A stretch of 64,000 bases of DNA from Sisyra terminalis (lineage: Eukaryota; Arthropoda; Insecta; Neuroptera; Sisyridae), in assembly GCA_958496175.1 (NCBI GenBank), contig OY292280.1, positions 5,952,001 through 6,016,000 of the forward strand. The letters run 5' to 3'. Of the stretch, positions 1 through 12,500 are shown piece by piece. Position 1 is the first letter of the stretch. Every line of letters starts with the position of its first letter. A program made the position numbers and the translations under genes. The notes beneath the pieces are model-generated. The model was given only the letters and a program-made list of their open reading frames with translations, was not told where the DNA came from and did no database searches.

Positions 1-109
1 AAGGGACTGATCATACACAACTTGATCTCGTGCGCCTACTCCCACTCGCCTGGCGGCCTCGTGGGGGTACACAGCGCACTCGATCTCGTTGTGTATGATA
101 AGTCCCTTC
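1..109. repeat. GC-rich hairpin at window edge
   Basis: AAGGGACTGATCATACACAAC at the start is the near-exact reverse complement of the segment ending at 109 (one base differs). The ~65-bp loop is GC-rich, unlike the surroundings. The element may extend beyond the window. No coding content is recognised. Confidence 0.6.
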
Positions 110-960
110 AGCTCGTGCATCAATTTCATCCTACTAGAAAACCTCACTTTACGCATATGTATCGAAAATAACTATTTCTTAAGGGGGGAAGCTGGCCTAG
201 AGCGTGAAAAAATGGGCATAGTTTATGAATTTTTAGTGAGTCAACAAAAAGATCAATCGAAAATCTGTGAAAGAGGTTTTATAATTTAGGTTTTAATATA
301 CAAATACAAATTTTTCGTGTCAATTAAATTCAAAATGGCGGCTGTCCAGCATTTCTTCGGAGGCGCCTCATTTTTTAGACGGGTCCATGGCCGAAGATGT
401 AACCTCCTTAATTTTGGTACTGGAACAAAATCCCGAAATTTTTTAGTTTCTATTTTGCTCCGCATTTGAATTTCAAAATAGCAAATATTTTTACCAGAAC
501 TTATAAGTTTGTTACGCTCTCTATGCAGTGACGGGTGAACTCTTAGCATGTATTTCCATCTGAACCAACTTAAACTTGCAGTGCCACCTATGAGACAGAA
601 GCTGGAACTCATAGCTTCAAACAAAATTCGAAACGCAATTTCAGCGTTATTTTAATTCAAAATACAAAACAGAATTGTCAATAAATAAGAATGGTTGAAA
701 AACATTAACACGGAAATGGGAATAAATAGTGGATAAAATTAAGGATATGGATAGTGGTAGTAATAAGATAAACTTCATGTGCTATAATATAAAACAGGTA
801 ATATTTATTGTGAAATTGTTAGTATGGAAGCAATGTTTATATAAGGTCATTATTAAGGATATATTGTCTTAACTTTTACCATAAAATGGGAGAATAATAT
901 GTTGTAATATAATAAAAATAAGATTTTTTCCGCTGACTTTGAACAGTTATACTGTGTAAA

Positions 961-1540
961 CAATATATAAAATATATTGCAGTCCAATTTATGTAGTATA
1001 ATTTAACATAATAATATACAAATTTAATATAATAATATACTAATGTAATATAATAATATACAAATTTAATATAATAATATATAAACTTAATATAATAATA
1101 TATAAAAATCATACCACCAACATAAGTTTGAACAGAAGTTCAAACAAAAATATTCGTGACGTATTGCCCAGATACGTATTTCGATTGCCAAGCAATCATC
1201 ATCAGTGGTCATCAAGTAGTTTGGATCACTCCGTAACTGCCATGTGTGACCATGCCATTGTGGTGACTCGCCAATCATCAATCTTTGTGAATCATCACAT
1301 GGCAGTTACGGAGTGATCCAAACTACTTGATGACCACTGATGATGATTGCTTGGCAATCGAAATACGTATCTGGGCAATACGTCACGAATATTTTTGTTT
1401 GAACTTCTGTTCAAACTTATGTTGGTGGTATGATTTTTATATATTATTATATTAAGTTTATATATTATTATATTAAATTTGTATATTATTATGTTAAATT
1501 ATACTACATAAATTGGACTGCAATATATTTTATATATTGT
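961..1540. repeat. Fold-back repeat carrying hammerhead-like cores (family A)
   Basis: Arms 961-1246 and 1296-1540 are almost perfect reverse complements around a ~50-bp spacer; the left arm has two extra copies of an internal TTTAATATAATAATATA unit. The right arm has CTGATGA (1337-1343), stem GATTGC-TTG-GCAATC (1345-1359) and GAAA (1360-1363), then ACGTAT/ATACGT and GTC. The left arm has the antisense version. An apparent reading frame in the left arm is just the repeat. Confidence 0.85.
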
Positions 1541-1639
1541 ATGCACATGAAATATATTTAAAAAGAAATTATGTAAACAAATATCTAAACAATCATCTGT
1601 TAATATAAGCCACTGGGAGTGCAACATAAATATTGTGAA

Positions 1640-3400
1640 AATCCAAAGAATAACTCCATCTAATAGTCTTGATATCACGCAATAAACGGGAACCTATGTA
1701 ATGATATTTCAGGTGTCTTTTTTCACACAGGATAACAAAATTGCACATTAATACTAACGTAAGGACATTGTTCTATAATCCGAGGAAAAAATAAGCTCTT
1801 ATAAGGAAAAGGCACTCCTAAAAAACGATTAACTTCAGAAAAAATTTGATGCATGCATTTTCCACCTCCTCAATTTCTTGTTTAAATTTTCCAAGGATCT
1901 AGCCAACAAACGCTTATTGTTTTTTGCAACAAGGTTAAGGATTATTTACTCTATAATGTTTAGCTTAATTTCAGCGAAAGAAACATAATTTATATTTGTT
2001 TCATGCACTACAAAATTGACCTTTTGGAACCTTTTGGACCTTTGAAAACATATTGTGGGTGTCCTTTAGCTCACAGGACAACAATTTTTTCACATAACTT
2101 CTCTCGATAGAGCAGTGTTCCAGAATACAATGATATAATATATCCTTATAAGGAAATCTCATCCCCTCAAAAACGACCAATTAATTGGCATATTTGGTGT
2201 ATGTATTTTTAAAATTCTTAATTTACCGTTATGTTTTCCCAAGGATAAAGCATTTTAATTAGAGTTTGGTTTATGAAATACCATTAAGAATGATTTTGTC
2301 TTAAATATTCTTATCAATTTCAGCGAATTAAATAATCTCTTATATCCTTTTTATGCACTTGACAATAGTCCTTTTTGAAACTTTGAATCGATATTGCGGG
2401 TGTCCTTTTGCACACAGGACTAAATTTTTTTCAGATAATATCTCACGTAAGGGCATTGTTTAATAATCCGTTGCGAAAATTAGCTCTTATACGGAAAAGT
2501 CAGCCCTCGAAAATGACCGTTTTTTAGGCTAAATTGGTGCATGCGTTTTCACCTCCTTAAATTCCCGATTTAATTTTCCAAGGATCTAGCCAATAAATCG
2601 TAACTATTTTTATGCAATACTATTAAGGATGATTTAGTCTAAAATATTCTACCTAAATTTCAAGAAAATAATCATCCCTTATATCCTTTTTATGCACTTG
2701 AAAATAGTCCTTTTTGAAACTTTGAAATGAAATTGTGATTGTCCTGTAACCCACAAGAAGAAAATTTCTTCACATAATAATTAACTTGATAGCCAGGATT
2801 CATAATCCGTTGAGAAAACTATACCTCATAATGAAAAGTCACCCCCTTGAAATGACCCGATTTCAGTCGAAATTTGTCGCATAGATTTTGAACTCCTTAT
2901 CTTCCCGATTTAATTTTCGAAGGATCTGGCCATTAAATGGTAACTATTTTTATGCAATACTATTAAGGATGATTTAGTCTAAAATATTCCACCTTAATTT
3001 CAAGAAAATAATCATCCCTTATATCTTTATGTTCCACTTGAAAGTAGTCCGTTTTGAACTTTGAATTGAAATTGTGATTGTCCTGTTACCCACAGGAAGA
3101 AAATTTTTTCATATTATAATTATCTTGATGGCCTGGATTCATAATCCGTTGAGAAAACTATACCTCATAATGAAAAGTCACCCCCTGAAATGACCCGATT
3201 TCAGTCGAAATTTTTTCACATAGATTTTCAAATCCTTAAGGTCCCGTTCTGCTTTCTGGGGCCAATATCCCGTTAAACCTAAATTTGTGGCATTAGCGGT
3301 ATTAAGGATGATTCTACCAATAATATTTAGCTTGTTTTCAGCGAATAAAATTTTCGTTTCTATCCTTTTTTATGTGATTTTTTAATTTCTTCTGGCACAT
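1640..3400. repeat. Diverged ~340-bp tandem repeat, about five units
   Basis: Equivalent landmarks (TTCAGCGAA or TTCAAGAAA followed by CTTATATCCTTTTTATGCACTT) recur near 1970, 2320, 2658, 2999 and 3337, a spacing of 338-350 bp. Units also share GTGTCCT--CACAGGA, ATAATCCGTTG and TTCCAAGGATCTAGCCA. Divergence is high, so it is an old array. A stray inverted piece lies at 3955-4020. Plus- and minus-strand frames between 3426 and 3706 just after the array are not recognisable proteins. Confidence 0.8.
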
Positions 3401-4396
3401 TGATGGTCGATTTAATCCCTTAAATGTGGTTGGTTTTCGGAAAATTTTGTCCAGCATGTATGGGAAGACTTATACATTTCGGTTGGGATTTCTCCATTTT
3501 AAGTTTGTTCGATTTTTGCCAGTTTCCATGTACTCAATTTCATCTCTTATGTTTGAAATATCAACAGCAGTAAGTTCTTTAGTCAATTTTTTAGATTTCG
3601 CTTTTTTCAAACAATTCTTATTTGTTGACAATTCGAATTGTTTAGAATTTTGAATTAAGACATCGCTAAATTGCGATTCGAATTTTGTTGGAAGCTGTAA
3701 GTACATTCACCTGACTCACAGATGGCACTTAAAAACTTAAGGTGGTTAGTTGACAATACATGTCAAGAGTTCACACGTTCTAGCATAGATAGAGATACGG
3801 ATCAAGTCAATTTGACAGCTAATTTTTGAAAGTTGTTATTTTATAATTGACTTTACTTTACCTAAATAAATTTAATTTTTAGCGTTATGATTGTTGGAAT
3901 TGATGGTCAATGTTGCATTTAATTAGTAATTAATCGTTAATTAGTATTGCATAAAAACAAATACTATTTATTGGCTAGATCCTTGGAAAATTAAATCGGC
4001 AAGTTAAGAAGTTCAAAACCTTGTTTATGATGTCAAACAATAAAGAATGTCCAACCTAACATGAAGTAGAATTTTTTCCGAAAACCAATCAGAATTAAAG
4101 AGTGAAATAGAATTTGAAATAGCTAGAAATCACCAAAACTTTAAATTAATAAAATCATGTTAATTAGGATTAATTAACGGTTGAGTGTCGGAATCCAAAT
4201 AAATTATGAGCCCCAAAGCTAATTTTTGTTATGATTTTAAATGTTCAACTTCTCAAACGTACAATATTAAGTTTGGAACGCAATCATTATACAGCAATGT
4301 ATAAATGGTTGCATAAGTGTAAAATTTATTGGAATTTTAAGAGAACATTTTAAGAGGTAGCTTCTTTTTTATAAAAAATGCGGCTTTTTATATATT

Positions 4397-4601
4397 TTTA
4401 GCACACCCACAATCTGGCACCGTTGCATTTTCGACTTTGTTTTTAATTTAATTTGTGATTAAATCAGTCCATAATGAAAATTTGGCCACAAAAGAGAGAA
4501 TTATACCAAATTAGAATTTAATTTACAAAAATATCGCGATTTAAATTAAAAACAAAGTCGAAAATGCAACGGTACCAGATTGTGGGTGTGCTAAAGTACA
4601 T
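4397..4601. mobile_element. hAT-like MITE, family F, partial ends
   Basis: Long inverted repeats of the TTTAGCACACCCACAATCTG type surround a short AT-rich centre that itself contains inverted ATTCGCG-like pieces. The outermost GGCTCAAG bases are lost. See 7178-7389 for the best-bounded copy. Confidence 0.8.
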
Positions 4602-5142
4602 AATAGAACAATATTTTTTCAAAATCGATTCATTTAATAAAATGTGGCAAAAATGGATTCACATACGATCCACGGGTCACTATCTGGTCACCCCTGTTCT
4701 AGTTCAATATATCTATCAATCGTTGGCTCAACCCTGTTCCAGACTCAATTCGAACTCCAGATTGTTCTATTTGTGCTATATTCGACTATAATTTTATTGG
4801 CTATGCTTTTATCTTCTTGAAACAAAAATCATCAAATTGGAATGAAATCTAGAGTATATTTCATCTCATTATGCTTGACCACTTCCACTTTTTTATGGTT
4901 CGGTGAGCACACAGCAGGACGCCGGATGTAAGGTCTATGCACATATGCATTTAAATCTTAGGGATATAACAATATGGACTGGCTGTGCCTTCCAATTTGA
5001 GATATATTATTGTAAGCAATAATGACCAATTTATGACAAACCATCTAAAAACTCGCAACTTCGTCTGCGTGGTGTCCAAAGCGTCGACAATACTTCTTTA
5101 TTCGAATATTAGAACCCGAATTTTTTTGCAATAAATATGTGG

Positions 5143-5364
5143 TTCAAGTGTACTTTAGCTCACCCACAATCTGGCAACGTTGCATTTTCGACTTTGTTTT
5201 TAATTTAATTCGCGATATTGTTGTTAATTCAATTATAATATGGTTAATTCTCTCTTTTGTAGCTAAATTTTCATTATGGGCCGATTTAATCGCGAATTAA
5301 ATTAAAAACAAAGTCGGAAATGAAACATTGCCAAATTGCGGGTGTGCTAAAGTACATTTGAGCC
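5143..5364. mobile_element. hAT-like MITE, family F
   Basis: Full-length copy from GGTTCAAGTGTACTTTAG to its reverse complement ending GAGCC. The flanks AAATATGT and AAATATAG are an imperfect 8-bp target duplication. Confidence 0.85.
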
Positions 5365-5409
5365 AAATATAGTTTATGCACAGTTATGGTCTAGAGGAAA
5401 TTGAAAATT

Positions 5410-5630
5410 TGGCTCAGATCTCTTTTAGGGACGCCAATATCTGGCAACGTTGCATTTTCTACTTTGTTTTTGATTCTATTCGTGAATAAATCGGGCCATA
5501 ATGCAAAGGGATAAATGCAAAAAATGTATGATACTGGATTTGAATTAATAAAAAAAATCGTGATTAAAATTTAAAAAAAAAAGAAAATGCAACGTTGCCG
5601 AACATTGACGTCCTATAATGGGATATGAGC
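5410..5630. mobile_element. MITE, family G (relative of family F)
   Basis: Ends are GGCTCAGATCTCTTTTAGGG and its rough complement, with the shared inner CTGGCAACGTTGCATTTTCT. Flanks GAAAATTT and GAAACTTT differ by one base, again an 8-bp duplication. Confidence 0.75.
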
Positions 5631-6375
5631 CGAAACTTTATGGAGATAAATAGGATTAGTAAAATAATGTTGCAACAATGTTGAGAACATTGCAAATAAA
5701 TTTATTGATACAATTAACTATGCACATAGATATTTACATTAAGCAACATTTCACCCCCAAGGGTGGTTGAACTAGAGCTTCAAGTAAGTGGCACATATTT
5801 TTCATATATCACAGAATATTTTGTGAATTGAACATCATCGGTCATTAGATTAACTTTATAAAAATATAATTGTCAAAAATTTGACGTCAATATCTTAAAA
5901 AAATAAACATAAAAAATAGTATTTATTGATTTAACTCCTAAATCTGAATTTTTTCGGAGTTTATAGTCACATTGGATTTGTAGTATTCTCTTCAAATCAA
6001 GTAATTATTTGCGGTACTATTATTGGCAAAAATTTGAAAACTAAGTATAAATGAGAAAATATAACTAAAAAAAATCACAAAACATCGTTATCTCTGAAAA
6101 AGTTCTTAAAACAGTTGCGGTGTATTACTAGCGATGAATTTTCGCGACAAATTAGCAACATATCAGAAATTATCAAAGAAAAAAAGCGACATTGTGCGTG
6201 ATTTTGTTGAACTAATTTCAAATATCTATATAACTAACCCATATGAATTGTTTAATTAGAAACAAATACCCGTTTAAAAATATATAACAGCAAAAATTGA
6301 GCAAAATAATTCATAATTATGTATATATTTTTGACTTTGTTTTCTTAACTAAAATATCAATATGTAATTGGATGG

Positions 6376-6504
6376 TTAGAGCATCCCCATCCACACGTGG
6401 AAGCAAAGACAATTGATAAAATCGTTGATTAAAGATTTGCGATCTTCAATGGTTATGTCGGAGGGTTCAAGCTGTACAGATTCTCGATAAGCAGCAAATA
6501 AGTC
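6376..6504 (-). CDS. SZT2: SZT2 exon 35, C-terminal exon
   Basis: A 129-nt terminal exon behind a strong acceptor (TTTTTGTTTTTAG), phase 0 as exon 34 requires. It encodes DLFAAYRESVQLEPSD and then LINDFINCLCFHVWMGML followed by TAA. A helix ending in Cys-aromatic-x-x-Trp is the expected SZT2 C terminus. No convincing AATAAA is visible within 100 bp downstream on the minus strand, so the poly(A) site is not placed. Confidence 0.85.
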   Translation of the reverse strand, partial: DLFAAYRESVQLEPSDITIEDRKSLINDFINCLCFHVWMGML

Positions 6505-9500
6505 CTAAAAACAAAAACAAAATTACACCATTTATAAAAATTAATGCTACAAACAATAAATAATTATTTTTTGAATTCCTGGTTAAAACTATTCTATTCA
6601 TAGAAGAAAAAAAATTAATCTCAGTACTGTAACGAATCCTCGTCCTGTTGACAAAAGGCATTTAAAGTTTCATAACAAATAGGTTTTTCGAACAATAAAA
6701 TGCCATTAAATGTCTTTTCTCTACAACTTCAAAATGGCGGAGATGCAGCCGTAATTTTGATTGAACGCTAACAAATCATAAGATAGAGATATAGGCGTCT
6801 TTGTTATACTCTATCCGGAATTGTCAGTTTGCTACTCTAAAGGCAGAGCTGGGTTATTAATAACGGCAAAATACAAATTCAATTGAGGTCTAAAATTATT
6901 TGTACATTTTCTCAATTCTTATTTGTTTTCAAAGCAATAGAATTTTCATGACGATAATATTTATAAATTTAGTTATTTTCATAGAGAACATAAGAAAATC
7001 ATTTTTATTTTCTTAATGATTGTTATTTGAATTTTGTACGACGTTTCGTCACCTTTCAAGACTTTATCAGGGTACTTAATCGTACATTATTTTTAAAGTC
7101 CGGCATAAGGTTTAAAAGATAATTTAATGGTAGACATTCGTGCCTGTTGGAGATCTGGGATCTAAAATTAAATTCCCGGCTCATGTGTACTTTAGCACAC
7201 CCACAATCTGGCAATGTTGCATTTTCGATTTTGTTTTTAATTTAATTCGCGATTAAATCGGTCCATAATGAAAAATTAGCCACAAAAGAGAGAATTATAC
7301 CATATTAGAATTGAATTAACAAAAATATCACAAAAAAGTTGAAAATGCAACGTTGCCAGATTGTGGGTGTGCTAAAGTACACTTGAGCCAAATTCCCTAC
7401 AAAAAAAATCTCTTTGAAAATTTTTGCCAAACACGCCGAATATTTCCGAATAATCAAGCCTTAAACATTGATAGAATTTTTAGATTTATCTTCTTTATTT
7501 TGGAATTTTGTAACTAACGAACAAATAAATATATAGAAATGAACAATATAGATTCTTAAAGGGAATTTAATGCTCTACAAAAAAGGTCACTTAACGTTTT
7601 TATATAAAATCACTCGTTCAAAATTGGTTCAACAACGAAAAAAACAATAATTGAAATTTTCCTTCAACTTTAATTGTAAATAACTTTTGAAAAAGTGATT
7701 TGTTGTAAAAACGTTAAGAGACCTTTTTTGTAGAGAATTAAATTCCCTTCAAGAATCTATATTGTTCATTTCTATTATATTTATTTGGTCGTTAGTTACA
7801 AAATTCCAAAATAAAGAAGATAAATCTAAAAATTATATCAATGTCTGAAGCTTGATTATTCGGAAACGGCATGTCTAGCAAAAATTGTCAAAGAGACCTT
7901 TTTTGTAGGGAATTTAATTTTCTATAAATATATGTGCAGATGATTTTTTTTACCTTGATAGTTTGAAAGCAGTGACGCAAAAATTAAAGCACAAATAAAA
8001 ATTCAAAATTAAGGAAGATAGACCTCTTAATATTAATATTAAGGGTTCAAACGTTCCCAATATTTTTTTTTTGTCACCTTGAACAATATTTTCGATATAC
8101 TTTTCAAAAAAAATAGTCGATTTTTTTGGCTCAGTCTACAGTACATACAATGTTGACTAAATTTTTTAATAGATTTTCTTAAATAAAAAGGATTTCAACA
8201 AAATACAAAAGTTTTTGATGGAAAAGTTTAAAAATTTACGACTTGGTCATTTTTAAATCTCATGGAAATCATCGTGAAAGTTCCAGAGTATCTGAATTGG
8301 TTGAAAAATATTCAGTACACTGGGTACTATAATTTGTTCAGTTCTACTCAACCTTCAATGTAGACCAAGAAAGCACAGTTATACGACTGTTAAGTTGAGA
8401 TACACCTGATCTCATTTTTTGTGAACCCCACGGAATAAAAAAAATCAATAAGGAAAATGTAATAGTATAAAATATTGATCAATTTTTTAAATAAGTCATT
8501 TAAATATCAACATCTTTACTAGAAAGTATAAGGGTTTTGGATGGAAAAATTGGAAAACTTACAGCTTGCTCATTTTTAAAATTCATGGAAAGCATCATGA
8601 AAGCTCCAGAGTATCTGGGATGTAGCAGGACGATGTGCTGGGCATCGGCTTCCGGTGAAGAGAACGAGCGGTGCTGGTCGACATATTTGACGAGGAGAAT
8701 TTTGGCAAGTTGTTGGTACCATGAGAAATTCTGGCCGGCTAGAAGTGAGGCCAAACGTGGTTCAATATCACTGATCCGTTCGAGTCGGGTCAATTCCCGC
8801 AGTTCCATAAATTCGTGGAACGATAACTGGTTCATTTCGTTTTTCGAAACCAACTTATTCCACAGAGAATGGGTGCGACAATGCACCATCCCCAGAGTGA
8901 CCATTTCGGTGATTTGTTGTCGTGCTTTTTCCGCCTGACGTAATATCAACTGTTGCATCAACTGTTCATGCGATGAATAATATCCCAAATAGTTGACGAA
9001 TTCTTCCCGAATTTCAATCTGAGCAGATTGTTGCCGTTTTACGATCGATTTACAAGTCTCACACAAATCGATTTCTTCGCTCCTATCCATATTCTCCGAT
9101 TCATCCAAACTCATTAAAATATCCTCCTCGACTTCTTGTCCAAAAGATGTATTGATCTCCAAATCTGTGTAGCGAGATTTCGATTGAATTTTCGTAATAC
9201 AATTTGAGGAACACCCATTCGTTGACGACACCGTCCGAAACTTCCCCAGAGTCTTTTCGATATTCTCTTTCGGATAAATATCTCGACGAGAAGTTAGCAT
9301 GATGTAGTATTTCAGAAACAGGGTGGATCCATTGCCTGGATTTTCACTTGGATTAGCCGCTCCATCAATGTACGTAATTATCAATGTTATATCAAAATCA
9401 TCAGTATGTCTACGATCTTGGGAATCTTTATACGAAAACAGTGGGGAACTGGTCATTTGGATTAAAACATATTCATTTTGAGGTGCAACATCTTCCGATT

Positions 9501-12500
9501 GTGGATTCTGCGGGGATTCATTTTCGCAACGCATTGAAAATACATTCATGTTATAATATTTTTCATGACTTAATAAATAATTGTATAGTTGTTTCGGTGG
9601 TGTAATCAAATCTCCAATAGAAATCCGTTCTAAAACAATAAAAGAAAGGTGTGTATTTATATATTTGGCGTAATTAAAAAAAAATGTTTTAATCCACTGC
9701 CGTAGCATCATCCAGTAGTGGCGGAAATGGCACATCAGTTATTAGTAGTTTGTGATAACTAAAATATTATATAATTATAAGCACAAAGGGTCTAGCGGGA
9801 CCCACATGGTGAGTTGGCCCCCAAATAGGAACCTATATCGAAACTTATATTAAAAATGTCTGGAAAAGACAAAGTGGGTGGTTTATGGCTCTTTGGAATT
9901 GTCTAAGAATTGAAGGCAATTGAATGAGAAATAAATGACAATTGAAACCAATGACAACAATTAGTTCAAAATTGAGACAATAATTATTATATTAGTACTA
10001 CTGACATGTATGTGTTTACTAGCGTGATTTTTTTTTTGACTTTTTTTTTTTGGTCCCATCGTGAAATTTTGTTGGAAATACCAAAAAATAAAATTCTCTG
10101 AAAGTTTGAGCCCTTAATATTAATTTTAAGTCCTCGACCAAGACGTGTAAAGATTTCCCATTGAAAATATACGGAAACTCTGATTTTTTATTTTTAAATT
10201 TCTATATCTCAGCGGCATTTCATGGGATCGCTTTTACCGAAGATGGTTTTTTCTTAGAATTAAACGCTCTACAAAAGTGCCCATTGCGACAAAGTCGTAA
10301 CTCACACCGGTGAGGTAGTACGGGCCACTGAACCTGATTTTTCCATAAAATTCAAGGCTTAATAACTCGTTTAATATTGATCTTCGCGATTTGGTCTACA
10401 GGACCTTTTTTGTATTGAAATCAAATTCTCTACAAGTTTTTTATTTATAATTTTTCCGTAGCTCTTGTTATTTACGAGATAAATGCAAAAAAACACGAAT
10501 TTTATGGCAAAATCAGGTTCATTGGTCCGTACTACCTCACCGGTGTGAGTTACAACTTTATCGCAATGGGCACTTTTGTAGAGCGTTTAATTCTGAGAAA
10601 AAACCATCTTCGGTAAAAGCGATCCCATGAAATGCCGCTGAGATATAGAAATTCAAAAATAAAAAATCAGAGTTTCCGTGTATTTTCAATGGGAAATCTT
10701 TACACGTCTTGGTCGAGGACTTAAAAGTATTTCCAACAAAATTTCACGATGAGACCAAAAAAAGTCAAAAAAAGTAAAAAAAAAAATCACCCTAGTGTTT
10801 ACATTTTTTGTATTCTGTCTTTGCTGCCATTCATAAATTTGCCTATTATATTGATATTAAAAGTAAAGGGTCTATCGGGATCCACATGGCGAGTTGGTCC
10901 CCAAATAGGAACCTATATCGAAACTTATGATAAAATATCGGCTTGATATACAAACCCATTTTATATACTTTTCGCGACCAAATTCCTCTTTGACCTGGAG
11001 ATATAAGCAAAAATGTCCGTCCGCATGACCATATTTCAAAGTTATATATCTCAAAAACTAATTAAGCTAGAGAAGTGAAACCAACGCGAGGGTTTAGATT
11101 ATTTTACAGAGTATACCATATATTTTCTTGAAATTTTTAGAAAAAAAAAATTACAAAAAAAAAAACCAAAAAGCAAATGAAATAGTTTTTTTTATGTGTT
11201 CTCTGAAAATGACAATCACGAAAAAAATATATTTTATGCTTCTACATGAGCACTATAAGTCATAAAAATTGCGTGAAAAAATAATTGGTGCAACACTTTG
11301 AAAAAAAAATAAAATGTGATTCACGTCTAATAATATACCTCGGTTTTATTTTTTTTTTCGAAGTGTTGCACCAACTGTTTTTTCACAAAACTTTAATTAA
11401 AAAATAGGTCACATAAAGGAGCCAAATATATATTATTTTCATAATTATAAGTCAAAGGAAACATAAAAAAAAATGTTTTATTAGTTCTTTTTGTTTTTCT
11501 ATATTTACTCTTAAGATGATTACTTTCATGAGTCAAAATATTTGATCCCAAAAGAAAAGAAAAACCAAGTATGCAATATTTATTGAAATTAAAATAATTA
11601 CAACTGGAATATTATGATTCTCAAAAAATTTAGTTAGTATCTCATAGAATGCAGAATTCTGGATAAATATCGTCCATGGAAGATAACAAATAAAAGCTGT
11701 CGCATGAGAACAATATCCCACTGTAAAGTTTCTATTGGAGAATCACAGGAATAACGGAAAATATTGTTGCTATCTTTACCATTCGAAATATAATAATATA
11801 AATATTAAATATAATTATGAAAATAATATATATTTGGCTCCTTTATGAGACCTATTTTTTAATTAAAGTTTTGTGAAAAAACAGTTGGTGCAACACTTCG
11901 AAAAAAAAAAACCGAGGTATATTATTAGGCGTGAATCACATTTTATTTTTTTTCAAAGTGTTGCACCAATTATTTTTTCACGCAATTTTTATGAGTTATA
12001 GTGCTCATGTAGAAGCATAAAATATTTTTTTTTCGTGATTGTCATTTTCAGAGAACACATAAAAAAATATTTCATTTGTTTTTTAGGCTTTTTTTTGTAT
12101 AATTTTTTTTTCTAAAAATTTCAAAAAAATATATGATATACTCTGTAAAATAATCTAAAGCCTCACGTTGGTTTCACTTCTCTAGCTTAATTAGTTTTTG
12201 AGATATATAACTTTGAAAAATGGCCATGCGGGCGGACATTTTTGCTTATATCTCCAGGTCAAAGAGGAATTTGGTCGCGAAAAGTATATAAAATGGGTTT
12301 GTATATCAAGCCGATATTTTATCATAAGTTTCGATATAGGTTCCTATTTGGGGTTCAACTCGCCATGTGGATCCTACTAGACCCTTTACTTTTAATATCA
12401 ATATAATAAGCAAATTTATGAATGGTAGCAAAGACAGAATACAAAAAATGTAAACACAAACATGTGAGTGTAATATAATAATTATTGTCTCAATTTTGAA

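Noticed and set aside
335..469. Plus-strand frame starting MAAVQHFFGGASFFRR, resembling a mitochondrial presequence exon, and the 112-codon minus-strand frame over it
   Set aside because: No donor at a sensible place, no downstream exon found in the following AT-rich repeats, and no recognisable protein in either frame; kept only as a note.
876..1112. Tyrosine-rich 78-codon minus-strand frame
   Set aside because: Translation of TATAATAATATA tandem repeats in the left arm of the 961-1540 fold-back repeat.
3426..3706. Overlapping frames of 75 and 78 codons on both strands
   Set aside because: Adjacent to a degenerate satellite array; lysine- and asparagine-rich composition follows base composition and no domain is seen.
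8500..8562. SZT2 ending at the stop at 8500 by reading through exon 34
   Set aside because: A consensus GTAAGT donor and a well-conserved terminal exon at 6376-6504 in the right phase make the spliced end far more likely.
10872..12380. Two near-identical 60-codon frames on opposite strands (10872-11054 minus, 12198-12380 plus)
   Set aside because: They are mirror copies created by the palindrome arms, start within repeat sequence and resemble no protein.
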